Of a stretch of DNA of 64,000 nucleotides, positions 26,450 to 34,339 are shown piece by piece (positions within the stretch are counted from its first letter, which is position 1; each line of letters opens with the position of its first letter). The translations under genes were made by a program, and so were the position numbers. The notes under the pieces were generated by a model. The model did not search any database. It worked only from the letters and a program-made list of their open reading frames with translations, and was not told the origin of the DNA. This stretch comes from Gephyromycinifex aptenodytis (GTDB lineage: Bacteria; Actinomycetota; Actinomycetes; Actinomycetales; Dermatophilaceae): positions 930,001 to 994,000 of the forward strand of contig NZ_CP051155.1 of assembly GCF_012277275.1 (NCBI RefSeq), in the 5' to 3' direction.

Positions 26450-26941
26450 ATGGCACCAGCGACCGGCGTCGACGCCCTTGACGCCAGGATCATCACACTG
26501 TTCACCGAACGGCCCCAGATCGGGGTTCTCGGCGCCTCGCGCGCGCTCGGCGTGGCACGCGGCACGGTCCAGTCACGCCTGGAACGGCTCGTAGAACGCG
26601 GCGTCATCATCTCGTTCGCGCCGACGATCAGCCCAGCAGGCACGGGCTACCCGGTGACGGCCTACTGCAGCCTGCAGATCAGCCAGGTACCCGGCCAGTC
26701 CCAGGTGGTCGAGCACCTGTCTGCGATCCCGGAAGTCATCGAGGCCTCGACCGTCACCGGCGCGTTCGATCTGCTCGTCATCGTCGTGGCCCGCAACAAC
26801 GACGACCTACAGCGCGTCATCGACCACGTCGTGGAGCATCCGCTGGTAGAGCGGGCCTCGACGCAGATAGTCCTGGCCACGCGGGTGCGCAATCGCACGC
26901 TGCCGCTGGTGCAAGAAGCTGCCCGGACCTGCGTGGACTGA
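26450..26941 (+). CDS. Lrp/AsnC family transcriptional regulator
   Basis: Regulator of 163 residues from ATG 26450 (MAPATGVDAL). The N-terminal winged-helix begins LDARIITLFTERPQIGVLGASRALGVARGT, and the C-terminal RAM ligand domain includes HLSAIPEVIEASTVTGAFDLLVIVVA. A G-rich stretch ends 2 bases before the ATG. It is divergent from the RDD gene and is a possible regulator of it or of itself. The ligand, probably an amino acid, is unknown. A longer frame from 26399 would overlap the RDD start. Confidence 0.88.
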   Translation: MAPATGVDALDARIITLFTERPQIGVLGASRALGVARGTVQSRLERLVERGVIISFAPTISPAGTGYPVTAYCSLQISQVPGQSQVVEHLSAIPEVIEASTVTGAFDLLVIVVARNNDDLQRVIDHVVEHPLVERASTQIVLATRVRNRTLPLVQEAARTCVD

Positions 26942-26953
26942 ACCGCGCCGCGG

Positions 26954-28690
26954 TCAGCGCCGCCCGACGAACCACCGGCGGATTGTCGCGATCCGTTCGC
27001 TGACCTGCTCCCCGGTGGCCCGATCCAACGAGGGCCCCCCGCAGTGCTTTCGCAGGTCGGCGTGCACCACCGCATGCGGCGCTCCGGTCTTGCGGGCGTA
27101 GGCGGCCACCAGTGAGTTGAGCTCCTTGCGAGTCGCCGCGAGCGCCCGGTGCTCCGAGGGTGAAGCGCCGTGATCGGGGGCGGTGTTCTTGGGTTGCCGC
27201 GAGCGCAGCACGTGCGCGACCTGTTCGGGCTCCAACAGCCCCGGCAGGCCGAGGAAGTCCTCTTCTTCCGGCGACCCCGAGACGGTTCCGAGCCCGAATT
27301 GTTCGGCGTCGAAGAGGATGTGGTCGAACTCTGCGGCCGATTCCAACGCCTCGAAGGGCAACGCATCCCCGTCGGGCGTCGACTTGGTCTCGTTCGCGGC
27401 AGCAAGCAGGTCTTCCTCCGGCGCCCAGATGGAGTCCTCGTCATTGCGCGGACGGTCCAGCACGTGGTCGCGTTCGTCCTCAAGGCGCGCGGCGTGGTCC
27501 AGCAAGGTGGGGACGCTGGGCACGAACACCGAGGCGGTCTCGCCTCGTCTGCGGGCGCGAACGAACCTGCCGATGGCCTGGGCGAAGAACAGCGGTGTCT
27601 GGGTCGAGGTGGCGTACACCCCTACCGCCAGCCGCGGCACGTCCACTCCCTCGGAGACCATGCGCACGGCGACCATCCATCGGCTGGTGCCTTGGGCGTA
27701 CTCCTCGATCCGTTTGGAGGCGCCGGTGTCATCAGAAAGGACAACCGTCGGTTTCTCGCCGCCGATCTGCTCCAGGATCCGGGCGTAGGCGCGGGCCTGC
27801 GTCTGGTTGCTGGCGATGACCAGCCCGCCGGCGTCTTCGACGTGGCGGCGCACCTCGCTCAGGCGCCGGTCGGCTGCGGCCAGCACGCTCGGGATCCATT
27901 GACCCTTGGGGTCCAAAGCGGTGCGCCAGGCCTGGTTGATGAGGTCTTTCGTGAGCGGTTCGCCCAGCCGCGCGGCCAGTTCGTCGCCGGCGCGGGTGCG
28001 CCAGCGCATGTCCCCGCCATATGCCAAGAACAGCACCGGGCGGACCACACCGTCAGCCAGCGCCTCGCCGTAGCCGTAGGTGTAGTCGCTGGCCGAGCGA
28101 CGCACCCCCTGCGCGTCTTCCACATAGGTGACGAACGGGATGGCACTGGTGTCGGAGCGGAACGGCGTGCCGGTCAACGCCAGGCGTCGGGTAGCCGGTT
28201 CGAAGGCTTCATGCAGCGCATCGCCCCAGGACCGGTTGTCGCCGCCGTGGTGGATCTCATCCAGGATGACCAGCGTCTTGTAGCGCTCGGTGCGGCCACG
28301 ATGCAGCAGCGGTTTGCTGGCCACACCCGCATAGGTGAGCGCCACACCGTCGAAGTCGCGGCTGGTTCCACCGACCCGGTTGGAGAATCCCGGGTCGAGG
28401 CGGATCCCTACCCGGGCAGCGGCGTCGGCCCATTGGGTCTTCAGGTGCTCGGTGGGGGCGACGACGGTGATCTGTTCAATGACGCGGGCGGCCAGCAGTT
28501 CGGTGGCCACCCGCAACGCGAAGGTCGTCTTACCCGCTCCGGGGGTTGCCACAGCGAGGTAGTCCCGGGGGCTGCGCCCCAGGTAGTCCTGGAGGGCTTG
28601 GGCCTGCCAGGCACGAAGTTTGCCCGCCGTCCCCCAGGCTGCTCGTTCGGGGAAGGCGGGCGACAGGTTACTTGCTGCGGTAGTACTCAT
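26954..28690 (-). CDS. DEAD/DEAH-box helicase (superfamily 2)
   Basis: Helicase of 578 residues. The N-terminus RAWQAQALQDYL acts as a Q-like motif, with Walker A AVATPGAGKTTFALRVATELL, motif II ILDEIHHGG, motif III LALTGTPFRSD, motif V VRMVSEGVDVPRL and motif VI QAIGRFVRARR. The C-terminal 150 residues are acidic and unlike known domains, ending in a basic RRWFVGRR. Related proteins occur widely in Actinomycetota as putative DNA/RNA helicases of unknown role. It is followed on the same strand by no close partner. It was judged a housekeeping protein; no defence genes surround it. Confidence 0.9.
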   Translation of the reverse strand: MSTTAASNLSPAFPERAAWGTAGKLRAWQAQALQDYLGRSPRDYLAVATPGAGKTTFALRVATELLAARVIEQITVVAPTEHLKTQWADAAARVGIRLDPGFSNRVGGTSRDFDGVALTYAGVASKPLLHRGRTERYKTLVILDEIHHGGDNRSWGDALHEAFEPATRRLALTGTPFRSDTSAIPFVTYVEDAQGVRRSASDYTYGYGEALADGVVRPVLFLAYGGDMRWRTRAGDELAARLGEPLTKDLINQAWRTALDPKGQWIPSVLAAADRRLSEVRRHVEDAGGLVIASNQTQARAYARILEQIGGEKPTVVLSDDTGASKRIEEYAQGTSRWMVAVRMVSEGVDVPRLAVGVYATSTQTPLFFAQAIGRFVRARRRGETASVFVPSVPTLLDHAARLEDERDHVLDRPRNDEDSIWAPEEDLLAAANETKSTPDGDALPFEALESAAEFDHILFDAEQFGLGTVSGSPEEEDFLGLPGLLEPEQVAHVLRSRQPKNTAPDHGASPSEHRALAATRKELNSLVAAYARKTGAPHAVVHADLRKHCGGPSLDRATGEQVSERIATIRRWFVGRR

Positions 28691-28792
28691 GGCGGGGACG
28701 ACTGTAACTCTCGCCCCCGCCCCGAGCGTGCATCCGGTTGCTCACCCACACCCGCCCGGCGTGGCGCGGCGGGCCGGGCTGATGCTTGGGGA

Positions 28793-29083
28793 TTACTCGC
28801 CGCCGTCCTGCGGGGGGCGAATGCCTTCGTAGATCTCCTTGCACATCGGGCAGACCGGGAAGCGGTTCGGGTCTCGCCCGGGAACCCAGATCTTGCCGCA
28901 CAGGGCGGTGACGGGTTCTCCGGTCACTGCGCTCTCGACGATCTTCTCCTTGCGCACGTAGTGGGCGAAGCGTTCATGATCGCCGGAGTCGGTGCGGTAG
29001 TCGGGGGCGGCCTCGGTACGCTCCAGCGTCGAGGTCGCCGGGCCCGTGCTCGGCGCGGTCAGCGGCTCCGGTGTGCTTGTCAT
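28793..29083 (-). CDS. DUF3039 family protein
   Basis: Small protein of 96 residues matching DUF3039, a family conserved in Actinomycetota. The core is DHERFAHYVRKEKIVESAV followed by TALCGKIWVPGRDPNRFPVCPMCKEIYEG. Its Cys residues (CGK, CPMC) look like a zinc site. The N-terminal 30 residues are Thr/Pro-rich. The function is unknown. It lies upstream of the helicase on the same strand, 102 bases away. Confidence 0.9.
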   Translation of the reverse strand: MTSTPEPLTAPSTGPATSTLERTEAAPDYRTDSGDHERFAHYVRKEKIVESAVTGEPVTALCGKIWVPGRDPNRFPVCPMCKEIYEGIRPPQDGGE

Positions 29084-29367
29084 GCCGCGATTATGCCCGA
29101 GTCGCCCTCCCCCAGCCTGCGGGCCCGGCCCATGTCGACTGATCGGTTGGACGCTCGTCCCGCTGGGTGGGAGAATCGATGAGGCGCGTAGGTCGGGGGA
29201 CCGTGCCCCAACCGATGCCGCGAACAGGGGAACCGAACACCACGGCCGCAGCTCACGACATCGACGGCGTCGTCGCGTCGTCCTGTGCGCACCCGCTCAG
29301 GGCGGGCGGCGGCGGGATAGGTGCGCAACCGTGCCGCTGCTCGTCGCTCGAACTAGGGGGAATCCGA

Positions 29368-30153
29368 ATGTCCGATCTCGTCCACACTGCCAAGCTGGCG
29401 GCCATGCGGGTGCTGGAAATGGCACCCGACTCCATCGGATCGATCAGCTCTGTTCGCACCCACGAGCCGGTCATCGTGCCCACCTTCGACGACGGCCCCA
29501 CCCCGGGGCGTACCCACGATGTGCTGCGGGCCTTGGCCGACCACAAGGCCACCGCTACCTTCTTCGTGCTGATGACCAGCGTGCGCGCCAACCGTGGGCT
29601 ACTCGATGAGGTTCTGGCCGCCGGGCACGAGATCGGTTTGCACGGCACCGACCATCGGCACCTGCCGGCGCTGGAACGCGGCGAACTGGCCCAGGTGCTG
29701 CGCCAGGGTAAGGCCGAGCTGGAAGATGCGATCGGGCGCGAAGTCACCTGGTTCCGCCCGCCGCACGGCGACCAGAGCATTGATGTCTGGCGCCATATCC
29801 GCCAAGCCGGGATGCAATCGGTGATCTGGAGCGGGACGAGCTGGGACTGGAACCCCGACGCTACGCAGGCGCAACGCATCGAGAAGGCGACGGCCAACCT
29901 GGCCCGAGGCACGATTCTGCTGTTCCACGACGGGCACGCCGGGCCCGCAGACCTCGGCGACCCGGTCCCCGAGCCGATCCTGGACCGCTACGACCTGCTG
30001 CACCGGGTCTTGACCGTTGCTGAAGGTAAGGGGCTGCGCGCGCGCAGCCTCGGCGAAGCCTTGCGGGTGGGCACGCCGGTGACCCGGCCCCACTTCAACC
30101 TGCACCCGGCCCACCTTCGCTCTGCGCTGGCTCGGCGCCCTGAAACGGCCTGA
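29368..30153 (+). CDS. polysaccharide deacetylase (NodB domain)
   Basis: Carbohydrate esterase family 4 protein of 261 residues. NodB motifs are visible: FDDGPTPGRTHDVL (motif 1, Asp-Asp metal/catalytic pair), HGTDHRH (motif 2, H-x3-H type histidines), WFRPPHGDQ (motif 3) and TILLFHDGH (motif 5). ATG 29368 has AGGGGG upstream. No signal peptide is obvious in this version, so it may act in the cytoplasm or need a different start. A longer frame from 29167 adds a low-complexity leader. Substrate could be peptidoglycan, a polysaccharide or a small sugar amide. Confidence 0.87.
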   Translation: MSDLVHTAKLAAMRVLEMAPDSIGSISSVRTHEPVIVPTFDDGPTPGRTHDVLRALADHKATATFFVLMTSVRANRGLLDEVLAAGHEIGLHGTDHRHLPALERGELAQVLRQGKAELEDAIGREVTWFRPPHGDQSIDVWRHIRQAGMQSVIWSGTSWDWNPDATQAQRIEKATANLARGTILLFHDGHAGPADLGDPVPEPILDRYDLLHRVLTVAEGKGLRARSLGEALRVGTPVTRPHFNLHPAHLRSALARRPETA

Positions 30154-30304
30154 GAAGCACTAGCCGCCCCCCGGGCATAGCGGGTTCCTTCTGGTGCTGC
30201 CGCGGGTCATCAGCGGCCTGCCGCGCCGCTGGAGGGACACCGTCGCGGCCACCGGGTATCAGGCTGCAGCCATTGATCGCAGGGCCCCGCGCGGGCGGCA
30301 CGTC

Positions 30305-30904
30305 TCAGTTCAGGTGTGGGTCTTCGGGGTAGCTAGCCACCCAGGCCAGTTCCCCGCCCTGGCGTCGCAGGACCCGAGACCACAACAGCTCCGGAACGGG
30401 GGTGAACGCGTCCTCCGGTAGGGCCTCACAGACGTACCAGCTGCCTTCAGCGATCTCGTCTTCGAGCTGCCCGGCCGTCCAGCCGGAGTAGCCGGCGAAG
30501 ACCCGCAGATCGCTCACCTCGGGCATCACCAACTCCGGCGGCGCGTCCAGGTCGACGACCCCCACCGAGCTGAAGAGCACCCGGATCCCGAGCTGGTCGC
30601 CCATTCCTGGCACTTGCACCAGCCCGAGGGCGGTGTCCAGGCCCACCGGGCCACCCTGGAAGAGCTCCTGGGGGATGCTGACGTGCTGCTCCCACCCGGG
30701 CAGGACGCGCTCGATCGCTGCGCCGAGCGGTTTGTTGAGAACCAGGCCGTGCGCGCCTTCAGCGTCGTGATGGAGCACGAGGACGACGCTGCGGTTGAAG
30801 ATGTCCCCACCGATCTGCGGGGTCGCTACGAGGATTTGCCCGGCCAGGTGTGCCACCACCCCATTGTGCCTGTTCGGGGGGTCGTAGCGGGCAGCTGCAG
30901 CCAC
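30305..30904 (-). CDS. YqgE/AlgH family protein
   Basis: Protein of the YqgE/AlgH family, up to 199 residues from GTG 30904. Typical motifs are LAGQILVATPQIGGDIFNRSVVLVLHHD, AHGLVLNKPLG, FQGGPVG and FAGYSGWTAGQLEDEIAEGSWYV. A start at GTG 30856 or 30853, just before AHLAGQILVA, would fit the family length (about 183) better. The function is unknown; it is a conserved cytoplasmic fold often near genes for regulation. It converges with the deacetylase gene, with about 150 bases of unassigned DNA between. Confidence 0.9.
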   Translation of the reverse strand: MAAAARYDPPNRHNGVVAHLAGQILVATPQIGGDIFNRSVVLVLHHDAEGAHGLVLNKPLGAAIERVLPGWEQHVSIPQELFQGGPVGLDTALGLVQVPGMGDQLGIRVLFSSVGVVDLDAPPELVMPEVSDLRVFAGYSGWTAGQLEDEIAEGSWYVCEALPEDAFTPVPELLWSRVLRRQGGELAWVASYPEDPHLN

Positions 30905-31030
30905 CTACGCCCAGGAACGTGGCTCGACAACCTCGCACCGGCTGCAACGGCAGCAGCCGAGCCCGCGCATCTGCACCTGGCAGATCCGCGAACTCGGCTG
31001 CGGACGAAGACGCGAACTAACGCGGCCTGA

Positions 31031-33427
31031 TCAGTAGCGACGCCCGCCCGAAGGGCGACCCTGGCGCGAGCCGCCGCTGGGGCGCCCCCCACCGCCGGGA
31101 CGGCCTCCGCGGTATCCGCCGCGGGCACGGGGCGGCGGGTCCATCAGACGGCGCAGGTGCTCCTCTGGGATCGGCACCCCACTGGGACGGCTGGCACCGG
31201 ACATCTGTGCCACCTCAGGATCGCCGGGGCGGACGTTCTGCGGTGAGGTATTCAGGCCAGCCTGGTCTGCGATGCGCTGCATCATCCGCTTCTGGTGGGG
31301 CAGCGCCAAGGTGATGACGGTGCCCTTCTCCCCCGCGCGTGCCGTGCGACCGGCCCGGTGCAGGTAGTCCTTGTGGTCGGCGGGCGGGTCGACCTGCATG
31401 ACGACGCCTACGTCATCGACGTGGATACCGCGCGCCGCGACATCGGTGGCGACAAGCACCGGCAAGCTTCCGTCGCGGAACGCACCGAGGACCCGGTTAC
31501 GGGCACCTTGGCCCAGTCCGCCGTGCAGTGCTGCCGCGAAGACGCCCTGTTCGCGCAACTGCAGCGCGACCCGGTCGGCACCCAGCTTGGTGCGCACGAA
31601 GATGATCGTGTGCCCCTCGCGGTTGGCAACCTCGGCCGTGACGACCTTCTTGTGTTGCGGCTCGACGAGCAGGATGTGGTGGTCCATCGTGGTGACGCTG
31701 GCCTGGGCCGAGTCGGTGGAGTGGGTGACTGGATCCACGAGGTAACGATCGACGATGGTGTCGATGCCCTTGTCCAGGGTCGCCGAGAACAGCAGACGCT
31801 GCCCACCGACGGGGATCTGGTCGAGCAGCTCGGTGATCTCGGGCAGGAAGCCCATCTCAGCCATGTGGTCTGCTTCGTCAAGGACGACGACCTCGACGGA
31901 GTCCAGGCTCACCGCCTTGCGCTCGATGAGGTCGTTGAGACGGCCCGGGGTGGCGATGAGCAGGTCCACGCCACGATCCAGCGCCTGGAACTGCGGCGGG
32001 TAGGGCATGCCGCCCGCGACCAGCTTGTGCGACAGCCCGATCACATGCACCAGGGGCTGCAGGGCGTCACTGATCTGCATCGCCAATTCGCGCGTCGGAG
32101 ACAAGATCAGGGCGCGAGGGCGGCGTGGCTTACTGCGCTCGCCCTTGGCAAGGCGGGTCAGGACCGGCAGCCCGAAGGCAAGGGTCTTACCCGAGCCGGT
32201 ACGTCCGCGGCCCAGCACGTCGCGGCCGGCGAGCGCATCCGGGATGGTTGCGATCTGGATCGGGAAGGGCTCGCTGATGCCATCGCGGGCCAGGCGGCGC
32301 ACCAGGGAGTCGGGCAGGCCGAGGTCGGCGAAACCGGACTCGGTGGGCTCGACAGGTTCGACGATCGGTGCTTCGACACGGCGCATCCGCTCGGCCTCGG
32401 CGCGCGAGGCGTCGGGGGGCGAAACGCGCAGGTCCCGTTCACGCGGGGCGCGGCGAACCTCGGCACGCGCCTGGCCGTCCTCCATCGCCGGAGCGTCGGA
32501 GTTCTGGACGCGGTCGCGGTCGGGACGCTGCCCGTAGGAGCGGCTCTTGTCACGGTCTCCGTAGGAAGGACGGCTGTCGCGGTCCCCGTACGAACGGCCC
32601 TTGTCACGGTCGTTGTAGGAAGGACGGCTGTCGCGGTCCCCGTAGGAGCGGCTCTTGTCGCGGTCGTTGTAGGAAGGACGGCTGTCGCGGTCCCCATACG
32701 AACGGCCCTTGTCACGATCCCCGTAGGAAGGACGGCTATCGCGGTCCCCATACGAACGGCCCTTGTCACGATCGTTGTAGGAAGGACGGCTGTCACGGTC
32801 CCCATACGAACGGCCCTTGTCACGATCCCCGTAGGAAGGACGGCTATCGCGGTCCCCATACGAACGGCCCTTGTCACGGTCGTTGTAGGAAGGACGGCTG
32901 TCACGGTCCCCGTAGGAGCGGCCCTTGTCACGATCCCCGTAGGAAGGACGGCTATCGCGGTCCCCATACGAACGGCCCTTGTCACGGTCGTTGTAGGAAG
33001 GACGGCTGTCGCGGTCCCCATACGAACGGCCCTTGTCACGATCCCCATAGGAAGGACGGCTATCGCGGTCCCCATACGAACGACTCTTGTCACGGTCCCC
33101 ATACGAACGGCTCTTGTCACGGTCCCCATAGGAGGGACGGCTATCCCGGTCCCCGTAGGAACGAGGGTTGCTGTCACGACTGCCGTAGGAACGGCGATCA
33201 TCACGGTCGGTCCGGGCCGAGTCGGAGCCACGACGGTCGTCGCGGTACGAGCGGGGACCGTCGGTGGAGCGCTCGGGGCGGCTCCAGCGCGCGTCGCGCT
33301 CGGTGGCGCGGGTGCCGGAGGCGCGGTCCTTACGAATGGGAGCCGCCTTCTTGTTCAAGCCGGCTTTCTTCGCAGCGCTCCAGCGGGCCTTCTTGGGCGC
33401 GCCGGAAGCAGAGGGACGTGGAGTCAT
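31031..33427 (-). CDS. DEAD-box RNA helicase with long N-terminal repeat tract
   Basis: ATP-dependent RNA helicase of 798 residues. The core spans about 365-700: GFADLGLPDSLVRRL, Walker A GRGRTGSGKT (about 406-415), PTRELA, DEAD (about 517-520), SAT (548-550), VATDVAARGIHVDDV and HRAGRTARAGEKG. The first 310 residues are basic and contain a tandem 9-residue repeat (see 32531-33151). The C-terminus is an RGG-like region (RGGYRGGRPGGGGRP). Such tails bind RNA and can drive condensation. Bacterial relatives (CsdA, RhlE, DeaD) act in ribosome assembly and RNA decay, often at low temperature. Start ATG 33427 has a weak ribosome site after a 362-base gap. Confidence 0.93.
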   Translation of the reverse strand: MTPRPSASGAPKKARWSAAKKAGLNKKAAPIRKDRASGTRATERDARWSRPERSTDGPRSYRDDRRGSDSARTDRDDRRSYGSRDSNPRSYGDRDSRPSYGDRDKSRSYGDRDKSRSYGDRDSRPSYGDRDKGRSYGDRDSRPSYNDRDKGRSYGDRDSRPSYGDRDKGRSYGDRDSRPSYNDRDKGRSYGDRDSRPSYGDRDKGRSYGDRDSRPSYNDRDKGRSYGDRDSRPSYGDRDKGRSYGDRDSRPSYNDRDKSRSYGDRDSRPSYNDRDKGRSYGDRDSRPSYGDRDKSRSYGQRPDRDRVQNSDAPAMEDGQARAEVRRAPRERDLRVSPPDASRAEAERMRRVEAPIVEPVEPTESGFADLGLPDSLVRRLARDGISEPFPIQIATIPDALAGRDVLGRGRTGSGKTLAFGLPVLTRLAKGERSKPRRPRALILSPTRELAMQISDALQPLVHVIGLSHKLVAGGMPYPPQFQALDRGVDLLIATPGRLNDLIERKAVSLDSVEVVVLDEADHMAEMGFLPEITELLDQIPVGGQRLLFSATLDKGIDTIVDRYLVDPVTHSTDSAQASVTTMDHHILLVEPQHKKVVTAEVANREGHTIIFVRTKLGADRVALQLREQGVFAAALHGGLGQGARNRVLGAFRDGSLPVLVATDVAARGIHVDDVGVVMQVDPPADHKDYLHRAGRTARAGEKGTVITLALPHQKRMMQRIADQAGLNTSPQNVRPGDPEVAQMSGASRPSGVPIPEEHLRRLMDPPPRARGGYRGGRPGGGGRPSGGSRQGRPSGGRRY
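32531..33151 (-). repeat. 23 tandem 9-codon repeats inside the DEAD-box helicase gene
   Basis: Residues 93-299 of the helicase are 23 copies of a 27-bp unit with the pattern DRDxxRSYG/DRDSRPSYG. Two versions mostly alternate, DRDSRPSY(G or N) and DRDK(G or S)RSYG, giving an 18-residue unit. Over the middle copies PSYG and PSYN also alternate, showing 108-bp higher-order duplication. All lengths are multiples of 3, so other frames stay open and create false antisense ORFs. Confidence 0.95.
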
Positions 33428-33789
33428 GGTGATACTCGATTCGGTCGAACGCGGTAGGCACGCTCCGCGCCGCCGTCAGCGGTCCAAGAGGAGAACGAGC
33501 CTCAGCGCCGGGTTTGGCGCCTCATAGGGGTGGGCGACCACTATTGGTCACCAAAAGTCAGGGCGATCGCCGCGACAATGCGGCACCACGGACGTGTCAG
33601 TGGGCCTGCTGAATGCAGCGTACCAGGGCCCCAGGCCACCGCCCGCGTCGCCGTCTCCACGAGGCCCCTCCTCCCCGTGGCCAGGCGACGGGTGCGGTGA
33701 CGACGCTCCACGCCAAGCGTGGAGGTCCCGAAGCGAGCTTAATGGCAGGGTCCGGGAATGCCGACCCCTGTTCACCCGTTGGATGACAT
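33428..33789. other. intergenic region with a strong hairpin at 33706-33724
   Basis: A 362-base region between the divergent helicase and thioredoxin genes, with no convincing ORF. It should hold both promoters. CTCCACGC-CAA-GCGTGGAG forms a tight 8-bp hairpin about 65 bases before trxA, possibly a regulatory or 5' UTR structure. A long leader for the helicase would resemble cold-induced DEAD-box genes, but I see nothing that proves it. Confidence 0.45.
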
Positions 33790-34257
33790 ATGACGACGAT
33801 GACCCTGACCGGCGAGAACTTCGAGAAGACCGTCACCGAGAACGACATCGTTCTTATCGACTTCTGGGCCTCCTGGTGCGGCCCGTGCCGCAACTTCGCC
33901 CCCATCTACGAGGCTGCCGCGCAGAAGCACACGGACCTGGTGTTCGGCAAGGTCGACACCGACGCCGAGCAGGAGCTCGCGGGCGCCGCCCAGATCAGCT
34001 CCATCCCCACGATCATGGTCATCCGCGAGGGCATCCCCGTATTCGCCCAGGCGGGCGCCCTTCCGGCGGAGGCGCTGGAAGACATCATCAGCCAGGTGCG
34101 AGCTCTGGACATGAGCGAGGTCCGCGCCCAGGTTGAGGCTGCCCGCGAGCAGGCCGAGGCGAACCCGCAGCAGCAGGCACCCGAAGCGAGCAGCGCGCCG
34201 CAGAGTGGAACCACCCCCGGCGTGGACTACCCCGACAGCAACGGCGCCATCGTCTGA
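33790..34257 (+). CDS. trxA: thioredoxin with C-terminal extension
   Basis: Disulfide reductase of 155 residues. The thioredoxin fold ends near residue 107 and carries the active site WASWCGPCRNFAPIYE and the cis-Pro motif SSIPTIMV. Typical thioredoxins are about 105-110 residues. Here about 45 more follow: a helix EVRAQVEAAREQAEANPQQQ, then a flexible Ser/Pro tail. The start is ATG 33790, with no good ribosome site; ATG 33799 is an alternative. A perfect terminator follows 15 bases after the stop. No thioredoxin reductase is nearby. Confidence 0.93.
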   Translation: MTTMTLTGENFEKTVTENDIVLIDFWASWCGPCRNFAPIYEAAAQKHTDLVFGKVDTDAEQELAGAAQISSIPTIMVIREGIPVFAQAGALPAEALEDIISQVRALDMSEVRAQVEAAREQAEANPQQQAPEASSAPQSGTTPGVDYPDSNGAIV

Positions 34258-34272
34258 ACACCCGGACAGCAG

Positions 34273-34313
34273 ATGGCAGTGGGCGCTCCCATGATGGGAG
34301 CGCCCACTGCCAT
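34273..34313. terminator. perfect 18-bp bidirectional terminator hairpin
   Basis: ATGGCAGTGGGCGCTCCC and GGGAGCGCCCACTGCCAT pair perfectly over a five-base ATGAT loop, between the convergent trxA and symporter genes. It is the cleanest hairpin in the window. Confidence 0.85.
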
Positions 34314-34339
34314 GTTCCGGCGAGTCTTAGCCGAAGCGA

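Noticed and set aside
26954-28690. Helicase as part of an anti-phage defence system
   Set aside because: No nuclease, methyltransferase or other defence gene lies beside it; neighbours are housekeeping-type genes.
27170-29182. 670-codon plus-strand ORF over the SF2 helicase
   Set aside because: Antisense to a protein with complete helicase motifs and DUF3039; no recognisable domain.
32531-33151. CRISPR-like array
   Set aside because: Units are contiguous 27-bp coding repeats without unique spacers, in frame with the helicase.
31295-33457. 720-codon plus-strand ORF across the helicase gene
   Set aside because: It is antisense to a clear DEAD-box helicase. The 27-bp repeats keep all frames open; the product is low-complexity Val/Gly/Thr with no domain.
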